Origin: Pseudomonas fluorescens
GTDB lineage: Bacteria > Pseudomonadota > Gammaproteobacteria > Pseudomonadales > Pseudomonadaceae
NCBI RefSeq assembly: GCF_902497875.1
Contig: NZ_CABVHY010000017.1
Span: 1 to 64,000 of the forward strand
Direction of reading: 5' to 3'
DNA length: 64,000 nt
Program-made: the position numbers and the translations under genes
The notes under the pieces: model-generated
What the model was told of the DNA's origin: nothing
Seen by the model: only the letters and a program-made list of their open reading frames with translations
Databases searched by the model: none
In this document: one piece after another, positions 16,295 through 25,395 of the stretch
How the letters are laid out: the number at the start of each line of letters is the position of its first letter
Position numbering within the stretch: the first letter of the stretch is position 1

Positions 16295-17530
16295 TTAGGC
16301 CTGGCGATAGATAGGCACGGCCAGTTTCAGCGGCGGAACCTTGATTTTCTCGCCCATTTTCAACACGAGCTTGGGTTTACCCAAGGCCACCACGCTGTTG
16401 AGCATGATGCGCACCAGCTCGGTCTGTCGTCGCACGCCGGTCTTGGAGAAGATCGAGCGCAAGTGCGCCCGCGCGGTGTTACGCCGGATATTCAGGGCCT
16501 CGGCAGCTTCTTCCAGGGACAGGCCGTTGGCCAGTTCCATGGCCAGGGCGGTTTCGGCCTTGGTCAGGTTGAACAGCTGCTTGGTCACCACTTCGCTGGC
16601 CAGGGATCTGCTCGACGCATCGCGGATGTACACCAACGCCGTCGGTTGGCCCTTCTCCTCGGCCCAGTCCAGGGACGGAATCGATTCGACCACCACACCG
16701 AGGTTGACCAGGCCTGAAGGCCGCGTCACCGACATGGCCTCGGCACTTTTCGGGGCATCCGGGCAGAACGCGCCGCGAATCAAGCGTTGCAGTTCACGGT
16801 TGTCACTTGGATAGGTCGCCTCCAGGCGCCCGCCCACCAGTTTCAGGCCATCGGAACGGGCGAGAATTTCCTGGGCCACCGGGTTGATCTGCAATACGCT
16901 GCCGCTCTCGTCGAGCACCAGGGTCGCCACCGATAACCGGCTGATGGCCTGGGAGTACAGCCCGCTCAGCGATTCGCTGCGGTCCAGCAGGTTATGCAAT
17001 TGCGAGGCACGACGCAGGTGTGGCAGGAAACTGGCGCACAGCGCCCGCTCGTTGGCGCAGAAGTTGGGGGCGTGTTTCGGGCGGGTGACGCGAAAGCGCA
17101 GTTTGCCGCCGTCCGGGGTGGAAATGTCTGCGCACATCACGTGATACACATCGTTGGGACCGCAGAACGCCTTGAAGTAGGCGCTGTGTTCCCATTCCGT
17201 GGAGCTCATGATGTCATCGACGGTGAACACCGTGTCCAGTGGCTGGTTGGCGAACGGCGTATTGGTCTGCGGGTAAGTCATGTAGCAGACGTCACCGGCA
17301 CCTTCGCGATCGCCAACGAGGATCATCACGCCCGTATCGGGTTGGTCCGGCACCCGCAGGATCAGCGTGACGTAGTTGGCCTCGTAGAGTTTGAGAAAGC
17401 TTCTGAGGGCGTGGGCCATCAGTTTCGGATCGAGGGCGCCGTCGTAGATCTCGCCCACCAGCTCGTTGTAGCGCGTGAGATCCAGGCCAAGGCTCGCCAG
17501 GGCTTCCGGGGTCAGGACACCATCTTGCAT
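16295..17530 (-). CDS. LuxR-type transcriptional regulator (TeiR-like), candidate master regulator
   Basis: 411 residues. The C-terminal part (about 320-385) is a LuxR-type helix-turn-helix: LFNLTKAETALAMELANG, then SLEEAAEALNIRRNTARAHL and RSIFSKTGVRRQTELVR. A PAS-like stretch lies near 190-250 (VLDESGSVLQINPVAQEILA). The N-terminal third has no motif I can name and could bind the inducer. Comamonas testosteroni TeiR is a steroid-responsive LuxR-type activator of similar size. GAGGAG precedes the ATG. It has no operator copy of its own, as expected for a constitutive regulator; hsdA lies directly downstream. It is the only regulator gene in the window. Confidence 0.75.
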   Translation of the reverse strand: MQDGVLTPEALASLGLDLTRYNELVGEIYDGALDPKLMAHALRSFLKLYEANYVTLILRVPDQPDTGVMILVGDREGAGDVCYMTYPQTNTPFANQPLDTVFTVDDIMSSTEWEHSAYFKAFCGPNDVYHVMCADISTPDGGKLRFRVTRPKHAPNFCANERALCASFLPHLRRASQLHNLLDRSESLSGLYSQAISRLSVATLVLDESGSVLQINPVAQEILARSDGLKLVGGRLEATYPSDNRELQRLIRGAFCPDAPKSAEAMSVTRPSGLVNLGVVVESIPSLDWAEEKGQPTALVYIRDASSRSLASEVVTKQLFNLTKAETALAMELANGLSLEEAAEALNIRRNTARAHLRSIFSKTGVRRQTELVRIMLNSVVALGKPKLVLKMGEKIKVPPLKLAVPIYRQA

Positions 17531-17685
17531 AGTCTTCTCCTCGCTCGGGTAAGGACGGTGCCCTTCCCTTGTTATTTTTATATTTTCGGCTAGTGGCCTG
17601 CGGGGGCCCCGAAAACAGGGGCCCGCGCATCAGTTTCCCTGTCGCCTGCCTACTCCACAATAGGCCCGACAGGTTTATTTTTTCG

Positions 17686-20109
17686 CTATTGAGAATCACG
17701 CGCAGCCGGGCTGTTTTTCAGCTGATACGTGCCTTGTGGTGCCGGGTGCTGGCGTGCCCGTTCGCTGACCAACGGTCGCCCGCGATTGAACCAGGCCGCC
17801 AGCGCCGGCAAGAGGAAAATCGCCCCCAGCACGTTGACCAGGAACATGAACGACAGCAACACACCCATGTCCGCCTGGAACTTCAGCGGCGCGAAGGCCC
17901 AGGTGCAAACGCCAATGGACATGGTCACGGCAGTGAATACCGCCGCCGTGCCGCGTTGGCACATGGCCTCGTAGAACGCCTCACGCAGGTTGGCTCCGCG
18001 CAGCATTTCATGCTGGATGCGCTCGTACAGATAAATGCCGTAGTCGACGCCCACGCCCACCCCCAACGCCATCACCGGCAAGGTGGCGACCTTCAGGCCG
18101 ATCCCGAGCATGGTCATCAGGGCGTTGCACAGGATCGCGACAATTGCCAGCGGCACCAGAATGCACAGCACCGCGCGGATCGACAGGAAGGTCATCCAGC
18201 AAAACAGCGCGACTGAACCAAACAGCGCCCCCAGCATGATGATTTCGGCGCGCTTGACCGCCTCGTTGGAGGCCGCCATCACCCCGACGTTGCCACCGGC
18301 CAGAAGGAATTCGACTTGCGGCGAGCTGATCTCGGCAATGATCCGCTTGGCTTCAGTGATCGTATGACTGACCGTGCTGCCTTCGTGGTCGGCAAGGAAC
18401 ACCAGGATCTGCATCTGTTGACAGCCGTCGGTGACCAGCCCGTCATCGGGCACATAGGCCCGCGCGCCTTGGCTCAGGCCACGGGGCGAGCCTGGAATCG
18501 CCGCCCAGCGCGGATTGCCTTCGTTATTGCCGGCGATCACCCGCTTGCCCATGTCCGCCACACTCTGGATCGACTGCACGCCTGAGACAGTGCGCATGCG
18601 GAAATCAAAGGCTTCCACCGCACGCATCACGGTGGGCGACAGGCAGCCTTCTTCGACGCCCTTGACCTGGACGAACACCGACATCACATCGAGTCCGATG
18701 GAATAGCTGCTGATGATCTTGCCGTTGTCCAGGTTATAGCGAGAATCGGCCCGCAGCTCCGGCGCGCCCGCACCGATATCGCCCACCGCCAGGTCGCGAG
18801 CCTTGTAGGCCCCGGCCGCCAGCAGCAACAGACTGATGGCGAACACCCCGAGGGCTGGCCCCGGTTCGGCCAGCGCCGACAGGCGCCACCACAGGCGGTG
18901 CCTGCCCGCAGGACGTGATTGCGCCCGGCGCAATAGCGCAGGCTCCAGGCGCAGGTAGGAAATGATGATGGGCAGCATCAGTTTGTTGGTGATGATCATC
19001 AGCATCACGCCGATGCAGGCCGTCACCCCCAGTTCGTGGACGATGGGAATGTCGATCAACATGATCACCGCAAATCCCAGGGCATTCATCAACAAGGCCA
19101 GGGAACCGGGAATGAAAATCTTGCAGAACGCCGAACGCGCCGCTTCCCTGGAAGTGCTACCGGCCAGTACATCCTGCTTCCAGGCGTTGGTCATCTGCAC
19201 CGCATGGGACACGCCGATGGAAAAGATCAGGAACGGCACCAGGATCGACATCGGATCAATGCCCAACCCCAGCAACGGCAACAGGCCCAGCAGCCAGACC
19301 ACCGGCAGCAACGCCACCACCAGCGCTACCACGGTCAGGCGCAGGGAACGGGAATACAGCCACAGCAGCAACCCGGTGATCACGAAGGCCACGACAAAAA
19401 AGCCGATCACCGTGTTCAGCCCTTCGACCACATCGCCCACCAGCTTGGCGAAGCCGACGATGTTGATCTCGATATCGGGACTGTTGTACTTGGCGCGGAT
19501 TTCCTCCAGGCGCTTGGCGATGTCGACATAGGACACTGGCTGGCCGGTCTTGGGGTCGGTGTCCTGCAGATCGGCACGGACCATGGCTGACTTCAGGTCA
19601 TTGGCCACCAGCCGGCCTACCTGTCCGGAGGCCGCCGTGTTGCTGCGTACCTGAGCCAGGTCCGCGAGGGTGCCGCTAAAGCGCGGAGGCACCACCACGT
19701 CGCCAAAAAAACCTTCCTCGGTAATTTCGATGTAGCGCACATTGGCGGTAAACAGCGACGTCACGCTGGGGCGGCTGACCCCGGAAATGAAAAACACGTC
19801 GTCGGTGACTTTGCGCAGAGTGTCGAGGTACTGAGCGTTATAGATGTCGCCCTCGCCTTTCCAGCGCACGCTGACCAGGAGGCGGTTGGCGCCGGTGAAG
19901 TAGCGGCTGAACTTGAGAAAGTTGACCATGTACGGATGCGTCACCGGGATCTGTTTGTTGAACCCCGCATCCAGCTGCGTGTGGGTGGCGCTGTAGCCCA
20001 GGCCTAGCGTCACCAGCACGAACAGCAACAGCAGCCCCTTGCGCCAGGCCATCAGATGGTCGGCGCACGTTTCAACGCAACGCGTCACCCAGTGTTTACC
20101 TTGATTCAT
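17686..20109 (-). CDS. RND superfamily (MMPL) transporter
   Basis: 807-residue inner-membrane protein with the RND exporter layout: one N-terminal membrane helix (GLLLLFVLVTLGLGYSA), a periplasmic domain, a bundle of helices near 225-400, a second helix around 430, a second periplasmic domain, and a C-terminal bundle including VMALGVGVGVDYGIYLYERI, the typical DYG motif of proton-driven MMPL proteins. Related proteins move lipids and other hydrophobic compounds. It follows the YCF48-like gene by 14 nt. Together with the DUF1302 and DUF1329 proteins it may form an envelope system for hydrophobic steroids. The direction of transport cannot be read from sequence. Confidence 0.85.
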   Translation of the reverse strand: MNQGKHWVTRCVETCADHLMAWRKGLLLLFVLVTLGLGYSATHTQLDAGFNKQIPVTHPYMVNFLKFSRYFTGANRLLVSVRWKGEGDIYNAQYLDTLRKVTDDVFFISGVSRPSVTSLFTANVRYIEITEEGFFGDVVVPPRFSGTLADLAQVRSNTAASGQVGRLVANDLKSAMVRADLQDTDPKTGQPVSYVDIAKRLEEIRAKYNSPDIEINIVGFAKLVGDVVEGLNTVIGFFVVAFVITGLLLWLYSRSLRLTVVALVVALLPVVWLLGLLPLLGLGIDPMSILVPFLIFSIGVSHAVQMTNAWKQDVLAGSTSREAARSAFCKIFIPGSLALLMNALGFAVIMLIDIPIVHELGVTACIGVMLMIITNKLMLPIIISYLRLEPALLRRAQSRPAGRHRLWWRLSALAEPGPALGVFAISLLLLAAGAYKARDLAVGDIGAGAPELRADSRYNLDNGKIISSYSIGLDVMSVFVQVKGVEEGCLSPTVMRAVEAFDFRMRTVSGVQSIQSVADMGKRVIAGNNEGNPRWAAIPGSPRGLSQGARAYVPDDGLVTDGCQQMQILVFLADHEGSTVSHTITEAKRIIAEISSPQVEFLLAGGNVGVMAASNEAVKRAEIIMLGALFGSVALFCWMTFLSIRAVLCILVPLAIVAILCNALMTMLGIGLKVATLPVMALGVGVGVDYGIYLYERIQHEMLRGANLREAFYEAMCQRGTAAVFTAVTMSIGVCTWAFAPLKFQADMGVLLSFMFLVNVLGAIFLLPALAAWFNRGRPLVSERARQHPAPQGTYQLKNSPAARDSQ

Positions 20110-20123
20110 TGCCTGCCTCTCAT

Positions 20124-21110
20124 TTACCGGGTGGCCTGTTTGGCCACTAGGGCAGCAACGCTGCCACCTGAACCCTGCAATACTCCGCGCTCGCCACCCA
20201 CCAGCAGCCGCGAGCCGACCATCGTCGCCGAGGTCAACGTACCGAGCCCTGCCAGGCGTTCGACACCCACCAGCGCGCCCTGTGCATCCAGGCGCACCAC
20301 CGAGCTGCCAGCGCCTACGATCACCAGCCCCGAGTGATCGGGCAGCAGCACATGGCCGTACAGCGGCAATTGGTTACCGACGTTGATCTGGGTCCAGCTG
20401 TCGCCGAAGTCGTGGCTGACGAACACATGCCCGCGCATACCGTAGGTCACCCAGTTATCCGCGCTCAGACGCACGATGCCGAACAGCGAGCCGCTGTAGA
20501 ACGCCGGCAAGGTCTGCCAGTGCTGGCCGGCGTCGGCCGTGCGCAGCATCAGGCCCTGCTCCCCCACCAGCATGCGTCGGCCATCGTCGCCACCGGCCAT
20601 GCTGTTGAGGTGCGCGCTGTCGATGTCCAGGGACTGAGGCGTCCAGGTCTGCCCGGCATCGACGGATTGATAGAACTTACCGAAGCTGCCGAACGCCATG
20701 ACGTTGTCGCCACCGCCGGTCCAGATACCGAGCAGCGGTTCGCCCAGATCGGCGTCGTAGCGTATTTCCTGCCAACTGCTGCCGGCGTCTATCGAACGCA
20801 GGATCCAACCGTCATGCCCGACGGCGAGCAAACGCTTGTCGTCCAGTGCCACTACGGCAGTCAGGGTGGCATTGCGCTGCGTGGCGACGCTGGCTGGTTG
20901 CCAGCTGACGCCCTGATCGTCACTGAGCAGAATGCTGCCGCGCTCACCCACGGCTACCACGCGCGAGCCCAGGTTGAGCAGGCCGTTGATCTGCACCCGG
21001 TCGGGGCGTGTGGCCAACAGTTCCGCTTGCGGTGGAGATTTTGGGGAAAAGGTGTAGCCGATGGTCAAGGCGACCACCAGGCAAACTGCGTAGCCGATCA
21101 CAGAGCGCAT
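20124..21110 (-). CDS. YCF48/BNR-repeat protein, probable periplasmic partner of the RND transporter
   Basis: 328 residues. An N-terminal hydrophobic segment (VIGYAVCLVVALTIGYTF) acts as signal or anchor, then come repeated units of the form GxxGxIxxSxDxGxSW (for example GERGSILLSDDQGVSW, GHDGWILRSIDAGSSW, GSFGKFYQSVDAGQTW), a beta-propeller of the YCF48/sialidase-like type. Propellers of this kind are often encoded next to MMPL transporters, DUF1302 and DUF1329 proteins, but their role is unknown; a docking or assembly function is a guess. It is first in a two-gene minus operon and a degenerate operator copy lies upstream. Confidence 0.78.
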   Translation of the reverse strand: MRSVIGYAVCLVVALTIGYTFSPKSPPQAELLATRPDRVQINGLLNLGSRVVAVGERGSILLSDDQGVSWQPASVATQRNATLTAVVALDDKRLLAVGHDGWILRSIDAGSSWQEIRYDADLGEPLLGIWTGGGDNVMAFGSFGKFYQSVDAGQTWTPQSLDIDSAHLNSMAGGDDGRRMLVGEQGLMLRTADAGQHWQTLPAFYSGSLFGIVRLSADNWVTYGMRGHVFVSHDFGDSWTQINVGNQLPLYGHVLLPDHSGLVIVGAGSSVVRLDAQGALVGVERLAGLGTLTSATMVGSRLLVGGERGVLQGSGGSVAALVAKQATR

Positions 21111-21252
21111 GAGTAATGCTCCTGTCTAAGGCACGTGTGCATAGGGCAAGTCATAGGGCCGATCCTCTTGTTCTTGTCAGGCGCCAGGGCATGCGAGGCA
21201 ATCGAGATGGCTTGCCTCTGAGGGGATAGTCGACGCAAGGTCCGGGTGACAC

Positions 21253-21269
21253 ATCGTCCAAATGGCTTA
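21253..21269 (-). promoter_or_regulatory. degenerate operator copy, for the YCF48-RND operon
   Basis: Plus strand reads ATCGTCCAAATGGCTTA: the ATCGTCC half is intact and the GACTA half is changed to GGCTTA. GACTAT begins 21 nt after the motif on the minus strand, the same geometry as the other copies. The start codon at 21110 is 143 nt away, farther than usual. Confidence 0.4.
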
Positions 21270-21359
21270 TGCAATGGCGCAAATGGCGTAGCAGTGTTTG
21301 CGCTGCACTGCGGACGGTGACAGGGGGTGTTCTCGGTAGCTGTGTACGACGCAGAACCA

Positions 21360-21385
21360 CTGTGGGAGCGGGCCCGCTCCCACAG
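21360..21385. terminator. 26-bp perfect palindrome after the DUF35-MaoC operon
   Basis: CTGTGGGAGCGGG followed by its exact complement CCCGCTCCCACAG. It lies 14 nt beyond the stop of the DUF35-MaoC gene and would end the long minus operon that starts at 29409. REP-type sequence; no T-run. Confidence 0.65.
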
Positions 21386-21398
21386 GGTTTGGTGGCGA

Positions 21399-22349
21399 TC
21401 AGGCGATGTAGAGGATCACCAGTTCGTTGATCACCGACGGCCGGTCCTGGCCCACGACATGGATATTGAGTTCCAGGGTCAATTGGGTGCCACGGGCCGA
21501 CAGGTCGACTTTTTTCACCCGGGCCCGCGAATGAATACGCGAGCCGGCCGGCCCTGGCGCCGGGAAGCGCAGGCGGTCGGAGCCGTAGTTGATCTGGGTG
21601 GTGAAACCGCTGATCTCGAAGCCCAGCGCCAGTTTCATCCGCGACTGCAGCACCTGCACCAGCGCGCCGTGGGCGATGGTGCCGCCGAACGGACTTTGCA
21701 GGCGCGCCCGCTCCGGATCGGTATGGATCCAGTAATCGTCGCCCGACAGCAGGGCAAAGGCATCGATCAGCGCCTGATCGACCAGCACCACATTGCTCCA
21801 GTCGCTGAACTGCTCGCTGATCAGGGTCTGCAAGGCCGGCCCATCGTTGAGGTCAATCTGTCGGGCTGGCGGTTGCTCCGACGCCGCAGGTGCCGGTTCG
21901 CTCTCCTGCGTGGGCAACGGCTCAAGGCTCGCCGCGTCCTTGTCCACCCCGGTAAAGCGCAGCAGGCGGTTGCCCTTGGCGTCGACTTCGGCGAACACTG
22001 GCTGCAATGGCATGCCAATGCGGATTTCGGCTTCATCAAGGCCCACCAGGTTGGTATTGATGCGCACGCCTTGGGCCAACTCGACCACCGCCAGTTTCTG
22101 CGGCATTTCGTCGATAAAGTCAGGCAAGGTGGCAATGCGCGTCACGGTGTAGCTGTACAGCGTCGCGGTGCCGTCGACTTCGCGCCAGGCCAGGTCATGT
22201 TCCAGGCACACCGTGCAATGCCGGCGGGGGTAGAAGTTCCAGTGCGCACAGGCGTTGCATTGCTGGATCAACAGGCGGCGAGCCTTCAGGCCCTCCCAGA
22301 ACGGTGCGGAAATCTGCGTCGCGACCGGCATCGGTTTGTTGTTGGACAT
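21399..22349 (-). CDS. DUF35 (N-terminal) - MaoC hydratase (C-terminal) fusion protein
   Basis: 316 residues. The N-terminal half is a DUF35/OB-fold acyl-CoA-binding protein with a zinc ribbon (CNACAHWNFYPRRHCTVC). The C-terminal half (about 175-316) is a MaoC-like hydratase with a complete active-site motif: FALLSGDDYWIHTDPE and GGTIAHG. It lies 4 nt after an SCP-x type thiolase gene. In cholesterol catabolism the DUF35 domain of ChsH2 binds the aldolase Ltp2. Here one polypeptide could hydrate the enoyl-CoA side chain and support the retro-aldol step. The domain order is reversed relative to the fusion at 47464-48447. Confidence 0.82.
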   Translation of the reverse strand: MSNNKPMPVATQISAPFWEGLKARRLLIQQCNACAHWNFYPRRHCTVCLEHDLAWREVDGTATLYSYTVTRIATLPDFIDEMPQKLAVVELAQGVRINTNLVGLDEAEIRIGMPLQPVFAEVDAKGNRLLRFTGVDKDAASLEPLPTQESEPAPAASEQPPARQIDLNDGPALQTLISEQFSDWSNVVLVDQALIDAFALLSGDDYWIHTDPERARLQSPFGGTIAHGALVQVLQSRMKLALGFEISGFTTQINYGSDRLRFPAPGPAGSRIHSRARVKKVDLSARGTQLTLELNIHVVGQDRPSVINELVILYIA

Positions 22350-22353
22350 GTGC

Positions 22354-23565
22354 TTATGCTCCCTGAAGTATCAATGCGCCCTGCTCGCTCATCACGCCGC
22401 CGGTGCCGGAGACATAGACGTTGTCGCAGCGCCCCAGTTGGCGCTCACCGGCAGTGCCGGCGATCTGCGTCACCGCCTCGATCACCTGGCTCATGCCACC
22501 GGCCGAGGCCGACTGACCGAAACTGAGTTGCCCGCCATGGGTGTTCATCGGGAAATCGCCTCGCCAGGTCAGGTCGTGTTCGCGCACGAACGCCATGCCC
22601 TCGCCCTTGCCACAGAAACCGGCATCTTCCAGGGTCAGCAAGGTGGTGATGGTGTAGCAGTCGTAGATCTGCGCGGCATCGACGTCCTTGGGCTTGAGCC
22701 CGGCCATGGCAAAGGCCCGCTGGGAAGCCGGACCAATCGGCGTGTTCAGCATGTCCTCGGCATAGGACGGCGACTTGAACGCCAGGTGTTCGCCAAACCC
22801 GGTAATGAAGGCCGGACGCTTGCGGGACCGTGCCGCCACTTCCTTGTTGGTAATGATCATCGCGGCGCCACCGGCCACCGGCATGACGATTTCCAGGACG
22901 TGCAACGGGTCGGCGACCATTTTGCTGGCCAGTACCTGTTCGATGGTCAACGGCTGGCCGTAGAACATCGCCTGCGGATTGGCCAGGGCGTTGGTGCGCT
23001 GGTCGACGGCGATCTTGGCCATCGCCCGCTGGTCGTAGTCGTACTGTGCGGCGTAACGCTGGGCGATCATCGCGTAGCCAGTGTTCTGACCCATGTGCCC
23101 GTAAGGCAAGTCAAACTCGGCTTCGGGCGCGCCAAACGCCGTGCTGTGTCCACCGAAACGCATGGACCGGGCCATCCAGCCGGGGTCCTCATCGGGGCCC
23201 AACGGCGCCATGCGTGCCGGGATGACGCACAGCACGGCCTGGCACAGCCCCAGTTCGATGGCGGCAGCGGCGCGCCAGACCATGCCCACCGACGTGCAGC
23301 CGCCCAGGTCGACCACTTCGGCGAAGTTCAGGCGCAGGCCCAGGTACTCGGCGGCCATCGCCGGCACGAACACCGAGGTTTCATGAAAATGCGGGCCGTT
23401 GATCACCAGCCCATCGAGGTCCGAGGCCTTGAGCCCGGCATCGCGCAAGGCCTGGGCCGCCAGGTCGGCGACTTGCTCAAGGTGGAACATCTTGGGCGCG
23501 GTCGCGTATTTTTCCGGTTTGTATTGTGCGGTGCCAACAATGGCCGCATGCCCTTTGAGCCCCAT
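22354..23565 (-). CDS. SCP-x/thiolase-like protein, probable steroid side-chain aldolase (Sal/Ltp type)
   Basis: 403-residue protein of the thiolase superfamily, non-decarboxylating lipid-transfer branch. N-terminal AIVGTAQYKPEKY and C-terminal MNTHGGQLSFGQSASAGGMSQVIEAV are recognisable, as is YDCYTITTLLTLEDAG. Members such as Ltp2 and Sal cleave beta-hydroxyacyl-CoA side chains by retro-aldol reaction instead of thiolysis. Given a second homologue at 44731, one may act on the C24 side chain and the other on the C22. GGAGG precedes the ATG at 23565; an upstream in-frame ATG lacks a ribosome site. It lies in the operon of the CoA ligase at 26474. Confidence 0.8.
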   Translation of the reverse strand: MGLKGHAAIVGTAQYKPEKYATAPKMFHLEQVADLAAQALRDAGLKASDLDGLVINGPHFHETSVFVPAMAAEYLGLRLNFAEVVDLGGCTSVGMVWRAAAAIELGLCQAVLCVIPARMAPLGPDEDPGWMARSMRFGGHSTAFGAPEAEFDLPYGHMGQNTGYAMIAQRYAAQYDYDQRAMAKIAVDQRTNALANPQAMFYGQPLTIEQVLASKMVADPLHVLEIVMPVAGGAAMIITNKEVAARSRKRPAFITGFGEHLAFKSPSYAEDMLNTPIGPASQRAFAMAGLKPKDVDAAQIYDCYTITTLLTLEDAGFCGKGEGMAFVREHDLTWRGDFPMNTHGGQLSFGQSASAGGMSQVIEAVTQIAGTAGERQLGRCDNVYVSGTGGVMSEQGALILQGA

Positions 23566-23657
23566 AGTGCCTCCATGCCGAAGCGTTACGCTGCGGCGAT
23601 TTCCAGGTTGTGTTGAAGGTCCGGGCACGTCAGACGACCCGGACCTTGCGAAGTCGA

Positions 23658-25328
23658 TCAGAAGGTGTATTTCATCGAGAACGTGGCGTAGTCGCGGTCG
23701 GCGAACGGACGGTTGACCGGGTCCGCGTCACCCAGGTAGCTGATGTACCTCAAGCCGACTTCCAGATTGCCGAGGTACTTGAAAGTAGTGCCCATACTCA
23801 GGCGTCGGTCACCCTGCATACCGGAGATGCTGCCGGCCATGGGCGTCGCACCGCTGAAGACGTTGGAGAAACTGAAGGGCACTTCCAGATCCCAGCCTTG
23901 GAAAACTCCCGGATAACTGAACGATGCGCCCAGGGTGTAGGCACTGGCAGACTTGGTGCGCCTTCCACCACTGGTGTTGTAGGTATAGTCATCGGAAGGC
24001 GCCACTAAAGCGGCCACGGCGGGCACTAGGTTAAGACTTTGCAGGTTGGGCGCGGCCGAAGTGGATTCGACGCTGTCGACCTGCACACGGATCACTTCGG
24101 CGGTCAGGGTGGTCTGGCTGGCCCAGGGACGGCTCCCCAGGATACGCATCGCCGACAACTGCATTTGCTGGCCCTTACCCTTGGCTGGCGTTGCGCCGAG
24201 GCCGGTATTGACCATCACTGGAGCACCGTCGCGGTACGACCATTCGCCACCTACCTGAACGTCACCGAGCTTGGTCGTGGCGCTGATACCGGTCAGCTTG
24301 ATGTCTTCGAAGTACTTGATCCGATAGCCATTAGGGCCAGTCATGGCAAACAGACCGCCCCCGAGTGCTCGCGGGTCGTAACCCACCAGCGCGCTGGCCG
24401 GGTTCTTGTCGTGGTAGTTGACATGGAACAGCGACAGCTCGATCGCCGGTACCGGGCGATAGCGCACTTGCACGCCCCACTGGCCACCATCGCTCGGTTC
24501 GTCGGTCCCCCGGTAGGCGACCTTCTGGCCGTTGGCGTAGAGGAACTCACGGCCCGGCCCCACCACATCGCTGCTAGACAAGTAGCTGCCCACCGGCGGT
24601 AGTTCAGTGCCCTTCCATTCGTATTGCACGTACGCGCCGAAGCTCAAGCTCGGATTGATGCGGTATGAACCGGAGAACTGACCCACCGGCAACAGTATTT
24701 CCTTGACTTCAACACCTGGCTGCGACGCTTTTACCGCGTCAGACGGGTTTTGTACGCCGTTCACACCCGGGTAGAACAGACTCTCGCCCCAGGATTCGAT
24801 GTGCCGCCCGGCCTTGACGTCCAGCATGGTGTCGTTGTCAAAGCGCCAGCCGCTGAACACATAGGCATCGAGCAGTTTGCTGCGACCGCCGCTGTAGTAA
24901 CGGGTGTCACTGGTGAACTCGTCGTTGCTGCCGTTTTTGTTCACGGTGGCGGGCGAATCGTTATCGTTTCCGCTGTGGTAGACGTCATCGTAGAAGGTAC
25001 TGCCGCGCACCACGGCGCCGTAGTTGTCCTTGCGCAGGATCATTTCCGCCAGCGCGCCCACGCGGTTGGTGGTGAGGCTGCCACTATCGAAGTTGCGGTT
25101 GGCATCGTCGGCGTTGACCGTCAGCAAGCGATCGCTCTGACTGCCGGTGCGCACACCAATGCCGTAGCTGGTGGTCACCGACCAGTCCATGGTCAAACCG
25201 TTGTCGAACTCGATCGTATCTCCGGCCCATACCGGCGTGGACACCAGCGCAATCGCCGCCGCCAGGCTGCTGACCTGAAATGCGCTCGAAACCATGACCT
25301 TAGAGTTATTTTTGTTTTTGTTGATCAC
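23658..25328 (-). CDS. DUF1302 outer-membrane protein (second copy)
   Basis: 556 residues. The start is taken at the GTG at 25328: GAGGAG lies 7 nt upstream and the translation then begins with a basic Asn/Lys-rich segment before the hydrophobic core SSLAAAIALVSTPVWA, giving a proper signal peptide. The mature protein matches the DUF1302 protein at 4818 in many blocks (GDTIEFDNGLTMDWSVT, SFYDDVYH-like, GRHIESWGESLFYPGVNG) and ends in FSMKYTF, an outer-membrane beta-barrel end. It lies between the MBL-fold hydrolase and the thiolase. Two copies suggest two substrates or two induction conditions. Confidence 0.8.
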   Translation of the reverse strand: MINKNKNNSKVMVSSAFQVSSLAAAIALVSTPVWAGDTIEFDNGLTMDWSVTTSYGIGVRTGSQSDRLLTVNADDANRNFDSGSLTTNRVGALAEMILRKDNYGAVVRGSTFYDDVYHSGNDNDSPATVNKNGSNDEFTSDTRYYSGGRSKLLDAYVFSGWRFDNDTMLDVKAGRHIESWGESLFYPGVNGVQNPSDAVKASQPGVEVKEILLPVGQFSGSYRINPSLSFGAYVQYEWKGTELPPVGSYLSSSDVVGPGREFLYANGQKVAYRGTDEPSDGGQWGVQVRYRPVPAIELSLFHVNYHDKNPASALVGYDPRALGGGLFAMTGPNGYRIKYFEDIKLTGISATTKLGDVQVGGEWSYRDGAPVMVNTGLGATPAKGKGQQMQLSAMRILGSRPWASQTTLTAEVIRVQVDSVESTSAAPNLQSLNLVPAVAALVAPSDDYTYNTSGGRRTKSASAYTLGASFSYPGVFQGWDLEVPFSFSNVFSGATPMAGSISGMQGDRRLSMGTTFKYLGNLEVGLRYISYLGDADPVNRPFADRDYATFSMKYTF

Positions 25329-25395
25329 ACTGACTCTCCTCAAGGGCAACCGGTTGGCTGCCTGGAATGTTCAACACTGCTGCCGTGCCATCCGC

